Assembly (NCBI GenBank): GCA_937907495.1
Contig: CALESS010000536.1
Coordinates: 1 to 16,381 of the forward strand
Length of the DNA stretch: 16,381 nucleotides
Direction: 5' to 3'
From: an uncultured Anaerolineaceae bacterium
Lineage (GTDB): Bacteria; Chloroflexota; Anaerolineae; Anaerolineales; Anaerolineaceae
This document shows, piece by piece, positions 1-7,714 of the stretch (positions are counted from its first letter, which is position 1; the number at the start of each line of letters is the position of its first letter). The notes beneath the pieces were generated by a model, which was not told the DNA's origin, made no database searches, and was given only the letters and a program-made list of their open reading frames with translations. Both the position numbers and the translations under genes were made by a program.

Positions 1-450
1 CTCAGCCTGCATTCCGGCTCCGATAAATTCAGCATCTATCCCATTGCCGCCCGCCTGACGAATGGCCTGGTGCATCTCAAAACAGCCGGCACCAGTTACC
101 TTGAAGCCCTGCGCACGGCAGCCCTCATCAATCCCGCCCTGCTGGAGGAAATTTACACCTTTGCCCGCCAACGCTATGCTGAGGACCGGGTCAGTTATCA
201 TGTTTCAGCCGAGTTGAATCGAGCGCCCCTTCCCGCGCAGGTTACCGATTGGCTGGCCCTGCTCGATCAATTTGATGCCCGCGAGATTTTCCACGTCACC
301 TTTGGCTCCATCCTCCGCTTCCAACTCCCTGATGGCAGCCGCCCTTACTATGAGTCATTAATCCACATTTTGAATGAAAACCCGGAGGTGTATGCAGATT
401 GCCTGGAGAAACACTTTATCCGGCATTTGACCCCATTTCTCAAACCCTGA
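1..450 (+). CDS. uxaE: Tagaturonate/fructuronate epimerase UxaE, C-terminal part (5' end outside window)
   Basis: The reading frame is open from base 1 and ends at a TGA at 448-450, so about 149 C-terminal residues are visible and the true start lies upstream. The piece begins with LSLHSGSDKFSIYP and continues with HLKTAGTSYLEALR, which I recognise as conserved parts of the UxaE family (D-tagaturonate to D-fructuronate epimerase, first described in Thermotoga maritima). An internal ATG at 70 is not a start, because the conserved SGSDKF motif precedes it. Seen: frame, stop and motifs. Known: UxaE links tagaturonate to the fructuronate/mannonate branch of hexuronate catabolism. Inferred: it takes the D-tagaturonate made by IolO, encoded at the other end of this operon. 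The next gene starts 78 bases later on the same strand, with no obvious terminator between. The call rests on remembered motifs, not a search. Confidence 0.8.
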   Translation, partial: LSLHSGSDKFSIYPIAARLTNGLVHLKTAGTSYLEALRTAALINPALLEEIYTFARQRYAEDRVSYHVSAELNRAPLPAQVTDWLALLDQFDAREIFHVTFGSILRFQLPDGSRPYYESLIHILNENPEVYADCLEKHFIRHLTPFLKP

Positions 451-528
451 AATTCCCCTGTCCTCAAGGGATCAGCTTTTCCCAATCCCCTATCTACCTA
501 TTTTTTACCCACTGGAAAGGATTGAAAA

Positions 529-1572
529 ATGAACACAATGCGCGCCCTGGTTTATAAAGATGTTGGTAAGTTGGTACTGGAACAGCGCCCCATGCCCCAG
601 ATTTCGCACTCGGATGATGTCATCATCAAGGTGCGGGCCGTCGGGATTTGCGGCTCGGATGTCAAGATCCTCGAAGGCAAGCACCACGTCAAACCGGATA
701 CGGTTCTCGGTCATGAATTTTGCGGCGAAGTGGTTGAAGTCGGCAATGAGGTCCACCACGTTCACGTTGGTGATCGGGTGGCGGTGGATAACAACATTCG
801 CTGCGGCTTCTGCTCATTCTGCCGCATGGGCCTCACCAGCCAGTGTGTGGATATCAAAACCAGCGCCCTGGGTGTGATGCGGGATGGTGGCTATGCCGAA
901 TATTGCATCGTTCCGGAGAAGCAATGCTTCGTCTTGCCCGCTGAAATTGATGACATCCTTGGCACCCAGGTGGAGACCCTGGCTACGGTGGTCAACGGCA
1001 TGAACACCCTGCTCATGCTGCCCTATGATTACGTCATGGTCATCGGCTTTGGCCCCATCGGCTACCTGTTTGCCCAGTTTGCCAAAAACATTGCCGCCAA
1101 AGTGGCCGTCACCGAGATTGACCCGTATCGCATCAGCATTGCCAAACAATGTGGTCTCACCGTCTGGAATCCCAACGAGGAAGACGTCGTCAAGAATATT
1201 TCCGATTTCACCTACGGACGCAAAGCAGATATCGTCATCGAAGCCACCGGCAACGGGCTGGAACAGGCGCTGAAGTGCGTCACCCCCGGGGGTAAAGTGT
1301 TGCCCTTCGGCATGGATTCCAGCATCACCGCCACCGTCATCCCCAACGAAATAACCCGCTGGGCCACCAAGATCCTCGGCCTCTACCTCGGCCAAAACAC
1401 CATGGTTCCATCCATCCGCATCTTCCAGGAAAACCGCCTGAACATGACCCCATTCTTCACCAAGGTCATCACCCTCGAAGAAGGCCTCAACGCTTTTGAA
1501 GACCTCGGCCTGCACCTGGCAGACCTCTCCCACCAGCCCAAGAGCGCCATGAAGATCGTGATGAAGCTCTAG
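529..1572 (+). CDS. Zinc-dependent medium-chain alcohol/polyol dehydrogenase, substrate unassigned
   Basis: This 347-residue cytosolic MDR enzyme belongs to the sorbitol/threonine/galactitol-phosphate dehydrogenase group. The catalytic zinc site is seen in GICGSD (C41) and GHEFCG (H62, E63). Four structural-zinc cysteines sit at C92, C95, C98 and C106, and the Rossmann loop GFGPIG is at 173-178, followed by an acidic residue (E196) near the end of the second strand, which fits NAD(H). The start is set by GGAAAGGA about 7 bases before the ATG at 529. It lies between uxaE and iolG, 41 bases before iolG. The classical Thermotoga inositol cluster as I know it needs only one zinc dehydrogenase (IolM), and the better IolM match is the gene at 3845, so this is an additional enzyme. 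It could reduce tagaturonate, fructuronate or 5-keto-gluconate, or oxidise a different inositol isomer. Family is secure; substrate is a guess. Confidence 0.85.
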   Translation: MNTMRALVYKDVGKLVLEQRPMPQISHSDDVIIKVRAVGICGSDVKILEGKHHVKPDTVLGHEFCGEVVEVGNEVHHVHVGDRVAVDNNIRCGFCSFCRMGLTSQCVDIKTSALGVMRDGGYAEYCIVPEKQCFVLPAEIDDILGTQVETLATVVNGMNTLLMLPYDYVMVIGFGPIGYLFAQFAKNIAAKVAVTEIDPYRISIAKQCGLTVWNPNEEDVVKNISDFTYGRKADIVIEATGNGLEQALKCVTPGGKVLPFGMDSSITATVIPNEITRWATKILGLYLGQNTMVPSIRIFQENRLNMTPFFTKVITLEEGLNAFEDLGLHLADLSHQPKSAMKIVMKL

Positions 1573-1613
1573 AGCCTTGAAATCAAACCTTGCGCCTTTA
1601 GGAAGGTGTACGT

Positions 1614-2633
1614 ATGAGCCGAAGAATTAATCTCGCCGTGATTGGTACCGGCCGCATGGGCAGTGTTCACGCCCGCAACGTTGCCCGTCTCATCCCGCAG
1701 GCCAACCTCGTCGCCCTGTGTGATATCCGCCCGGAAGTCGCCCAGGCGGTGGCGGATGAAATCGGTGTCGAGCGGGTGGTGACTGACTACCACGAACTGC
1801 TTGCCGACCCCACCGTGGAGGCGGTGCTGATCGCCGCCAGCACCCCCGCACATGCCGCCATCATCAAAGATGCCGCCGCAGCCGGCAAACACATCTTCTG
1901 CGAGAAGCCCCTCGCCCTGGATTTGAACGAGATTGAGGAAGCCCTGCAAGCCGTGGAAAAAGCAGGCGTTAAACTTCAAATCGGTTTCAACCGGCGCTTC
2001 GATAAGAGCTTCCGCCGCGTCCGACAGATCGTAAAGGGCGGTGAAATTGGCCGCCCCTGCGTTCTAAAAATTACCAACCGGGATCCCGGCGTTCCCGCCA
2101 TGGAGTTTATGCGTGCCTCCGGCGGTTTATTCCTGGATATGACCATCCACGATTTCGATATGGCCCGCTTCCAAATCGGCGAGGTGGAGGAAATCTACGC
2201 CCACGGCGCTTTGCTGGTGGCCCCGGAACTGGCGGAAATAAACGATATTGACACCGCCGCCCTCACCCTCACCTTCACCGATGGCACCATCGGCATCATT
2301 GATAACAGCCGCATCGCCGTCTATGGCTACGATCAACGCCTGGAAGTCTTCTGCTCCAATGGTGTGGCGATCGCAGACAATGAATATGAGACCACCGTCC
2401 ACAAGGGCAACCCGGCCGGGTTCCAGCGTGACCGGCTGCCGAACTTCTTCATGCAGCGTTTTGCCTCCTGCTACGTGGATGAAGTGCGAGAGTTCCTGGA
2501 AGCCGTGCGCGATGACACCCCCACCCCCACCACCGGCAATGACGGCCGGGCTGCGGTGGTACTGGCCTATGCTGCCAACAAATCATTAAAAGAAAAAAGA
2601 CCAGTCAAGATCAGTGAAATTTATCCTGGTTGA
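1614..2633 (+). CDS. iolG: Inositol 2-dehydrogenase, Gfo/Idh/MocA family
   Basis: This 339-residue NAD-dependent oxidoreductase probably oxidises myo-inositol to scyllo-inosose, the first step of the pathway. The N-terminal Rossmann fold shows GTGRMG at 11-16 and the family's EKP signature at 97-99, with K98 as the expected catalytic lysine. GFNRRFD at 124-130 and the D175...H179-D180-F-D182 segment match the substrate-binding and catalytic region of IolG/MocA enzymes. Length is normal for the family (about 330-345). AGGAAGGTG precedes the ATG by 5 bases and fixes the start. It is followed 38 bases later by iolN, so the genes are probably co-transcribed. Gfo/Idh/MocA members have varied substrates; the specific inositol call rests on the neighbours iolN, iolM and iolO as well as on the FNRRFD-type signature. 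Confidence 0.85.
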   Translation: MSRRINLAVIGTGRMGSVHARNVARLIPQANLVALCDIRPEVAQAVADEIGVERVVTDYHELLADPTVEAVLIAASTPAHAAIIKDAAAAGKHIFCEKPLALDLNEIEEALQAVEKAGVKLQIGFNRRFDKSFRRVRQIVKGGEIGRPCVLKITNRDPGVPAMEFMRASGGLFLDMTIHDFDMARFQIGEVEEIYAHGALLVAPELAEINDIDTAALTLTFTDGTIGIIDNSRIAVYGYDQRLEVFCSNGVAIADNEYETTVHKGNPAGFQRDRLPNFFMQRFASCYVDEVREFLEAVRDDTPTPTTGNDGRAAVVLAYAANKSLKEKRPVKISEIYPG

Positions 2634-2671
2634 AGCTGGAACCCATCCGTTTTCGATAAAGGAGAAATCCA

Positions 2672-3787
2672 ATGGCTGTACCTCATGGTTATTTAGCCAC
2701 CAATCAACCCGACCTGTTCTTTGAAGATAATGGCGTCGGCCGCATGAAGAAAGAAGTCTGGGAATCCAGCGACGAGCAGATTGATGCCATCCTTGCAGAT
2801 TATGGCATCCCCTCTCCCGTGGAATGGGGCAAACCCGGCTCCTACATCCAAACCACCACCCGCTGGCAGGTGGAAGCCAACCGCAAGAAGAACGATGTGG
2901 TCTTCATCCCGGTCGGCTGCACCGAATTACATGGTCAGCATCTGCCCTCCGCCGCTGATACGCTCTACGTCAGCGCCATCGTCGAAGGTGTACGGCGCTT
3001 CACTGCCCGGCGCGGCGCCCCGGTCAACCTGGCCCTGCCGCCCCTCAACTACGGCGGTCATCCTTATCATCACCTGGGTATGCCCGGCACAGTCATCGTC
3101 CGGGAGCATGTCGTACGGGAAATGATGATTGACGTCATGCTTGGTCTGTGGAATGACGGGTTCCGCAAACAGCTCATCGTCAACAACCACGGTCAGTTGT
3201 GGATGCTCGAATCTGCCGTACAGGAATTCCAGAAACGCTACCAACTCCCCGGTATCTTCCGGGTGATTGACTGGCACCGCGGCGTGCGCGAGTTCTTCCG
3301 CCCCGTGGAACGCGGCGGCCAAATGGGCACCAACTTTGTCCATGCAGATGAATCCGAAACTTCCCTCAGCCTTTTGCTCCACCCGGAAATGGTGGACATG
3401 AACTACGCGGTGGATACCGAGGGAAAATCCTATCTACCGGAAGGCCACTTTGATAAATCCGTGGATCCCTTCGGTCGCCCCAGCCGCTGGTCAGAAGGTG
3501 AAGGTCACTTTGCCATCGAAATCGCCGCCACCCCCGAAGGCGTGGTCGGCAAGGCCAAATCTGGCACCGCCCAAAAGGGCAAGCGACCCATGGCTGCCAT
3601 CCTCAAGTACCTCACTCTCTGGCATGATGATGTGCTGGAAGCCTTCCCGGCGGGCGAAGTGCCCCCGGTGGAGGAAGTGACCCTGCGCACCGAAGCCGAA
3701 ATGGAACCTTACCTGCGCGAGCCGCTCAGCCCCGGCTGGAAGACGGTTTATGGCCTGCCCCGCATCGGCCAGGGAACTGAAGTCTAG
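2672..3787 (+). CDS. iolN: 3-dehydro-scyllo-inosose hydrolase, creatininase family
   Basis: This 371-residue protein has a creatininase-type fold and probably opens the ring of the diketo-inositol made by IolM, giving 5-keto-L-gluconate (role known for Thermotoga IolN). Likely metal ligands are seen in TELHGQHLP (E85, H87), AADTLY (D96), NNHGQ (H173) and HADESETS (E227/E229), which correspond to the E/H/D/H/E ligand set of creatininase amidohydrolases. It is longer than plain creatininase (about 250-260 residues): roughly 70 N-terminal and about 70 C-terminal residues are extra, including the opening segment with FFEDNGVGRMKKEVWE. AAAGGAG lies about 8 bases before the ATG. iolM starts 57 bases downstream. 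A creatininase homologue of this long type placed between iolG and iolM is the main reason for the specific name. Confidence 0.85.
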   Translation: MAVPHGYLATNQPDLFFEDNGVGRMKKEVWESSDEQIDAILADYGIPSPVEWGKPGSYIQTTTRWQVEANRKKNDVVFIPVGCTELHGQHLPSAADTLYVSAIVEGVRRFTARRGAPVNLALPPLNYGGHPYHHLGMPGTVIVREHVVREMMIDVMLGLWNDGFRKQLIVNNHGQLWMLESAVQEFQKRYQLPGIFRVIDWHRGVREFFRPVERGGQMGTNFVHADESETSLSLLLHPEMVDMNYAVDTEGKSYLPEGHFDKSVDPFGRPSRWSEGEGHFAIEIAATPEGVVGKAKSGTAQKGKRPMAAILKYLTLWHDDVLEAFPAGEVPPVEEVTLRTEAEMEPYLREPLSPGWKTVYGLPRIGQGTEV

Positions 3788-3844
3788 TTCCGCACCCCCA
3801 CAACGTTATCTCATCGCTTTCTGAAATCTTTCTGAGGAGAAAAT

Positions 3845-5044
3845 ATGAAAGGCAAAATGCAAGGCATCACCCTGATTGCCGATTGGGCCCCCAAGCCCGG
3901 GTTCAAACTCGGTGCCAAGGATATTGAAGGCCGTCAAACCTACCTGGGCAGCCAGGTCTGGCGCAATCCCCGCTTTGAAATGCGGGAATACGACATTCCA
4001 ACCCCGGCGGATGACGAAGTCCTGATCGAGATTAAGGCCTGCGGCATCTGCGGTTCGGATGTTCACATGGCGCAAGCCGATGCACAGGGCTATATCTTCT
4101 ACCCCGGTCTCACCGGTTTCCCCAGCATCCTCGGCCACGAGTTCTCCGGGGTCGTGGTGGAGGCCGGTAAAAAGGCCTTCGATAAGCATACCAACAAACC
4201 CTTCAAAGGCGGCGAACCGGTCACCTCTGAGGAAATGCTGTGGTGCGGCAACTGTAAACCCTGTGCCGATGGGTATCCCAACCACTGTGAGCGCCTGGAT
4301 GAGGTGGGCTTTAACGTGAACGGCGCTTACACCAGGTACATGGTATTGCCCTCCCGCACTTTGTGGAGCCTGGAACCCTTGCGTAAAAACTATGCCGGGG
4401 ATGACCTCTTTGTCGCCGGCAGCCTGGTGGAACCCACCTGCGTGGCATACAACGCCGTCATCGAACGCGGCGGCGGCATCCGCCCCGGTGACCGGGTGGT
4501 CATCCTGGGCGCTGGCCCGGTCGGCATCGCCGCATGTGCCATCCTGAAGCGTGCCGGAGCCTCCCAGGTCATCATCTCGGAAACCCAGGAAGACCGCGCC
4601 CAAATGGCCATGCGCCTGGGTGCAGATTTCCACGTCAACCCCGCCCGGGAAGATTTCGCCGACCGGGTGTTGGAAATCACCAACGGCATGGGCGCCGATA
4701 TGTTCATGGAAGCCACCGGCCTGCCGGAAGTGGTCTACCCTGGCATTGAACGGGTCGTTTGGGAAGGCCGCACCCTGAACAGCAAGATCGTGGTCACCGC
4801 CCGCGCAGAAGCCAAAATGCCCGTCGCCGGGGAGGTGCTGCAAGTGCGCCGCGCCGCCATCATTGGTGCCCAGGGACATTCCGGCCACGGCACCTTCCCG
4901 CGTGTCATCGAGTGTATGGCCACCGGCATGGATATGACCCAGATGAGCACCAAGAAAATCTCTCTGGCCGAAGTGCCGGAGAATATCATCCGTCTGCAGA
5001 ATGACCGCAGCGAGGTCAAGATCACCTACCTGGCAAGCAAGTAA
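3845..5044 (+). CDS. iolM: scyllo-inosose 3-dehydrogenase, zinc-type MDR
   Basis: This 399-residue NAD-dependent dehydrogenase is expected to oxidise scyllo-inosose to 3-dehydro-scyllo-inosose. It matches the remembered Thermotoga IolM closely in GICGSDVHMAQ (C69), YPGLTGFP at 86-93, GHEFSGVVVE (H98, E99), EEMLWCGNC, SLVEPT (E196) and the C-terminal GHSGHGTFPRVI and GMDMT segments. Structural-zinc cysteines are C134, C137, C140 and C148, and the Rossmann loop GAGPVG is at 222-227. An N-terminal extension of about 35 residues and an insertion around residues 108-125 distinguish it from ordinary 340-residue MDR enzymes such as the one at 529. GAGGAG sits 6-7 bases before the ATG. Downstream, a strong hairpin separates it from iolO. 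Confidence 0.9.
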   Translation: MKGKMQGITLIADWAPKPGFKLGAKDIEGRQTYLGSQVWRNPRFEMREYDIPTPADDEVLIEIKACGICGSDVHMAQADAQGYIFYPGLTGFPSILGHEFSGVVVEAGKKAFDKHTNKPFKGGEPVTSEEMLWCGNCKPCADGYPNHCERLDEVGFNVNGAYTRYMVLPSRTLWSLEPLRKNYAGDDLFVAGSLVEPTCVAYNAVIERGGGIRPGDRVVILGAGPVGIAACAILKRAGASQVIISETQEDRAQMAMRLGADFHVNPAREDFADRVLEITNGMGADMFMEATGLPEVVYPGIERVVWEGRTLNSKIVVTARAEAKMPVAGEVLQVRRAAIIGAQGHSGHGTFPRVIECMATGMDMTQMSTKKISLAEVPENIIRLQNDRSEVKITYLASK

Positions 5045-5061
5045 TTCTTCGCAGCCAATCC

Positions 5062-5098
5062 CCAGGGGTAGAGCGCCTGCCCGGCACTTTACCCCTGG
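5062..5098 (+). promoter_or_regulatory. Intercistronic hairpin between iolM and iolO
   Basis: The arms CCAGGGGTA (5062-5070) and TACCCCTGG (5090-5098) are a perfect 9-bp inverted repeat. The stem continues inward through one G-T wobble and two pairs, then one mismatch and three more pairs (5075-5077 with 5083-5085), leaving a 5-base loop. No T-run follows, so it is not a typical intrinsic terminator. It ends 8 bases before the weak GGACGG ribosome site of iolO. Possible roles are mRNA stabilisation or processing, or attenuation of iolO; function is inferred only from position. Confidence 0.55.
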
Positions 5099-5118
5099 CA
5101 AACCCGGACGGCACCTTC

Positions 5119-5928
5119 ATGAACCTCTCGATTGTTGTTTCCACCCAACCCGCAAAATTCCAGGCGGCCACCTTCAAAGGTGACTTGCAAGCCAACCTGC
5201 AGACAATCGCCGGCCTCGGATATAATGGCGCCGAGCTGGCCATCCGCCAACCCGGCCTGGTCAACCTGCCGGAGTTGAACCGTTTTCTCCAGGCTGCCGC
5301 CCTCCAGGTGCCCGCCATTGGTACAGGCCAGGCCTGGGGAGAAGAAGGCCTCTCCTTCACCGACCCGGACGAAAGTGTGCGGCAGGCTGCCATTCAACGC
5401 ATCCAGGCGCACATCCCTCTCGCCGGGCACCTCGGGGCAGTCATCATCATCGGCCTGGTGCGCGGGATTGTGAAACCCGGCGTCAGCCTGCCCCAGGCCA
5501 AATCCTGGCTGGTGGAAGCCCTGCGCAGTTGTTGCAAGGCCGCTCAATCGGCTGGCGTGCGCCTGGCGTTGGAGCCGATTAATCGCTACGAGACTTCGCT
5601 GGTCAATAACACCACCGAGGGCCTGGATTTAATCGAATGTGTAGGAATGGAGAACTTTGGCTTGTTGTTGGATACCTTCCACATGAACATCGAGGAGCCC
5701 TCCATCGAAGAGAGCATCCGCAATTGTGGAGAACGCATCTTCCACTTCCACGTGGCTGATTCCAATCGTTGGCATCCGGGCGCCGGTCATCTGGATTTCC
5801 CCTCCATCCTGCGCACTCTGGCCGCCCAAAACTACCCCGGCTTTATCTCCGGCGAATTCCTTCCCCTGCCAGATGCCGAAACCGCCGCCCGGAAAAGCAT
5901 CCAGTTTTTGACGAGTATTCCTAAATAA
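5119..5928 (+). CDS. iolO: 5-keto-L-gluconate epimerase, sugar-phosphate isomerase/epimerase family
   Basis: This 269-residue TIM-barrel protein (AP endonuclease 2 / xylose isomerase-like) probably epimerises 5-keto-L-gluconate to D-tagaturonate. Divalent metal ligands expected for the family are visible: E152 in LEPINRYET, D185 and H188 in LLDTFHMN, H211 in FHVADSNR, and E246 in SGEFLPLP; R217 is the usual partner of the H211 motif. Length is typical (about 260-290). The start at 5119 has only a weak GGACGG about 7 bases upstream, and no better in-frame start exists between it and the end of iolM, so translation may be modest or coupled to structure (see the hairpin at 5062). It is the last gene of the run. 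It converges with the restriction gene on the opposite strand, with 15 bases between stop codons and no visible terminator. Other epimerases of this family are alternatives, but the operon supports IolO. Confidence 0.82.
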   Translation: MNLSIVVSTQPAKFQAATFKGDLQANLQTIAGLGYNGAELAIRQPGLVNLPELNRFLQAAALQVPAIGTGQAWGEEGLSFTDPDESVRQAAIQRIQAHIPLAGHLGAVIIIGLVRGIVKPGVSLPQAKSWLVEALRSCCKAAQSAGVRLALEPINRYETSLVNNTTEGLDLIECVGMENFGLLLDTFHMNIEEPSIEESIRNCGERIFHFHVADSNRWHPGAGHLDFPSILRTLAAQNYPGFISGEFLPLPDAETAARKSIQFLTSIPK

Positions 5929-5943
5929 AACGGATTAAGATTC

Positions 5944-6711
5944 TTAGGGTTTCAGTACACCCCAAAATTCCTCTAAATCCAAATTTCCGCTAGTGGCTTG
6001 CAGTAATTTCCCCCAATTAATCAGCCCAGCGGCATCACAAAACCGGTCAATAAATTGTTTGATTAACAGGTTGGATATGCGATCCCGTTCAATTTCATAT
6101 CTCGAATTGTGTTCTCGCGCCATGTAACCAAGAGGCTCGATAATATCAATGTACAGGTTGGGATTATCACTGATCAACGTCCAGAAATTCTGTCCCAATA
6201 CTTTGACATACCCCTCGTTGGTAAGGGTTGTTTTCGCTTTACCATAACATATTCCAAGCACTTTTTGCACGGTTCGGACATGCAAAGACTGCCGAAGACG
6301 CCTTTCCGCCAGGCTAAAATCCAGTGCCAGTTTTGCGTGTTGCGAAGAGTTACCCCAGTTCGGCCCACTCTTGATGGAGATGACATGATAGATCCCATCT
6401 AAATCAAATTCCAGGTCCATCCCCGGGGCGGGGGATTTATGTCCGCCAGTTGTTTGAGACGCCACATAGATTGCCAGGTCCTCCAAAAAATCGCCGAAAA
6501 GTTTCTCTTCGGAACTTGACAGGAAAGCCTCTAAAGTGCTTTCAATCAGGGCGGAGGCCTTGGTGATGTTTTTGGCCCGAAACAAATATGGATTTTTACT
6601 GGTGAGCCGATTCAATGAGAGTTTTGAAATAATCGCCAATCTTCGATTATGAAAAACCTCGATATTTTTATTCACATATTCATTCACGTCTTGCAAATTC
6701 AATGGGTTCAC
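5944..6711 (-). CDS. Type II restriction endonuclease, PmeII-like
   Basis: This 255-residue protein is the probable DNA-cleaving partner of the methyltransferase encoded just before it. It resembles the PmeII family in FRAKNITKAS (44-53), AFLSSSEEKLFGDFLE (62-77), GMDLEFD (97-103) and SIKSGPNWGNSSQ (112-124). The acidic residues D99/D103 followed by S-I-K114 fit a PD-(D/E)xK nuclease core. I chose the GTG at 6711: it overlaps the methyltransferase TGA as GTGA and has AGGA 9 bases upstream. The ATG at 6780 would add 23 residues read out of frame from the conserved end of the methyltransferase gene and is unlikely. Base composition is more AT-rich than in the inositol operon and comM, suggesting acquisition with the methyltransferase. 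Recognition sequence cannot be read from the sequence. The family name is from memory, not a search. Confidence 0.75.
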   Translation of the reverse strand: MNPLNLQDVNEYVNKNIEVFHNRRLAIISKLSLNRLTSKNPYLFRAKNITKASALIESTLEAFLSSSEEKLFGDFLEDLAIYVASQTTGGHKSPAPGMDLEFDLDGIYHVISIKSGPNWGNSSQHAKLALDFSLAERRLRQSLHVRTVQKVLGICYGKAKTTLTNEGYVKVLGQNFWTLISDNPNLYIDIIEPLGYMAREHNSRYEIERDRISNLLIKQFIDRFCDAAGLINWGKLLQATSGNLDLEEFWGVLKP

Positions 6712-7682
6712 TGTTTTTCGTCCTGATTTATGTGGCTGCCAACTTCTTCCCTTACAACCCGTTCCAGTGCCTTCCGGCAATATTCCTCGCTCAAATCAAT
6801 CCCCAGAAAGCGCCGATTTAAGCGCTTCGCTGCCACACAGGTGGTTCCCGAGCCATTAAAAGGGTCCAGTACCAGGTCACCCGCCTCAGTAAATAACTTA
6901 ATAAACCATTCCGGTAAGGCCACCGGGAACGTGGCACTGTGCTGGCGGTTATAACACTCGGTCGCCAGGTGCAACACATTGTTGGGATATACCATATCTC
7001 TGCCAACCCAGTTGGAGATATTTTTACCAAACCCTGAACCGACCCGAGAATTGTCCCGCTGCTTATCGGTCTCGCTCAAATTTTTCAATCGGCTGGCAGC
7101 CCAGTCCCCTACCGGCACCATCACATTCTCCTGGAACATCTTAAATTTCTTGGTTTTGTTAAACTGAAACAAATGCTCCCAATTATCGCGAAAACGGTTC
7201 GGCCACTTACCGGGGTGGCTATTCTTTTTATGCCACATATACTCTTCTGTCCAAAACCAACCGTGCCGCCTCATCTCAATGACCAGTTCCATCACATAGG
7301 TATGCCGTTCACCATCTACAACCCGTTCTTTAATGTTTAGGATAAACGTACCTGTCGGTTTCAAAACCCGCAAAAAGCGATCTGCTTTGGGCATGAACCA
7401 CTGAACATACCGATCCGGCGAAATTCCGCCGTAGGTACTTTTCCGCTGATCCGCATAGGGGGGAGAGGTGACAATTAAATCCACACAATTATCGGGCAAA
7501 GCATCCAGCACCTGTTCACAATTTCCAATGATGATGGAATCTAGATAGCTTGCCGGTTGAACAAATACATTTTGCTCATCAAAAAGCGATGGCATCTGGC
7601 TCAGCAAATCGAAATGCGCTGGCTCGCGGATGCGCTGCGAATCAGCCGACTTGTTATCATATTCCTGGCTCTTCTCTTTCAT
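6708..7682 (-). CDS. DNA methyltransferase, TSPPY type (beta-class motif order), of a type II R-M system
   Basis: This 324-residue SAM-dependent methylase probably protects host DNA against the nuclease encoded downstream. Catalytic motif IV is TSPPYAD (72-78) and comes before the SAM-binding motif I, DPFNGSGTT (273-281), which is the beta-class order. A motif-X-like HSATFPVALPEWF lies just before motif I, and LGIDLSEEY after it is motif II. TSPPY is most often linked to N4-cytosine methylation, though adenine methylases with this form exist. The stretch between motifs IV and X (about 80-245) would hold the target-recognition part. The ATG at 7682 is preferred over an upstream in-frame TTG (7691), because AGAGG stands 9 bases before the ATG but directly touches the TTG. 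The comM stop is 33 bases upstream on the same strand, so read-through from comM is possible. The gene is AT-richer than comM. Confidence 0.9.
   Translation of the reverse strand: MKEKSQEYDNKSADSQRIREPAHFDLLSQMPSLFDEQNVFVQPASYLDSIIIGNCEQVLDALPDNCVDLIVTSPPYADQRKSTYGGISPDRYVQWFMPKADRFLRVLKPTGTFILNIKERVVDGERHTYVMELVIEMRRHGWFWTEEYMWHKKNSHPGKWPNRFRDNWEHLFQFNKTKKFKMFQENVMVPVGDWAASRLKNLSETDKQRDNSRVGSGFGKNISNWVGRDMVYPNNVLHLATECYNRQHSATFPVALPEWFIKLFTEAGDLVLDPFNGSGTTCVAAKRLNRRFLGIDLSEEYCRKALERVVREEVGSHINQDEKQ
6721..6724 (-). promoter_or_regulatory. Ribosome binding site deciding the GTG start of the restriction gene
   Basis: AGGA on the minus strand lies 9 bases before GTG 6711-6709, inside the last codons of the methyltransferase gene. 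Together with the GTGA stop/start overlap it indicates translational coupling of nuclease to methylase. Confidence 0.55.
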
Positions 7683-7691
7683 ACTTCTCAA

Positions 7692-7696
7692 CCTCT
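7692..7696 (-). promoter_or_regulatory. Ribosome binding site deciding the methyltransferase start
   Basis: AGAGG on the minus strand is 9 bases before ATG 7682-7680 and immediately adjacent to the alternative TTG at 7691, so only the ATG has workable spacing. Confidence 0.5.
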
Positions 7697-7714
7697 ATTC
7701 TTTACTCATCCCCA

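Noticed and set aside
814..1533. Minus-strand ORF (239 aa) opposite the first zinc dehydrogenase
   Set aside because: Antisense shadow of a gene with intact zinc and Rossmann motifs; no recognisable protein features.
3806..5101. Long minus-strand ORF (431 aa) opposite iolM
   Set aside because: It mirrors a well-supported gene, is Gly/His/Asp-rich with no domain, and is explained by codon bias of the + strand gene.
6712..6780. Upstream ATG for the restriction gene
   Set aside because: It would extend the protein with residues coded inside the conserved methylase C-terminus; the GTG at 6711 has stop/start overlap and AGGA spacing.
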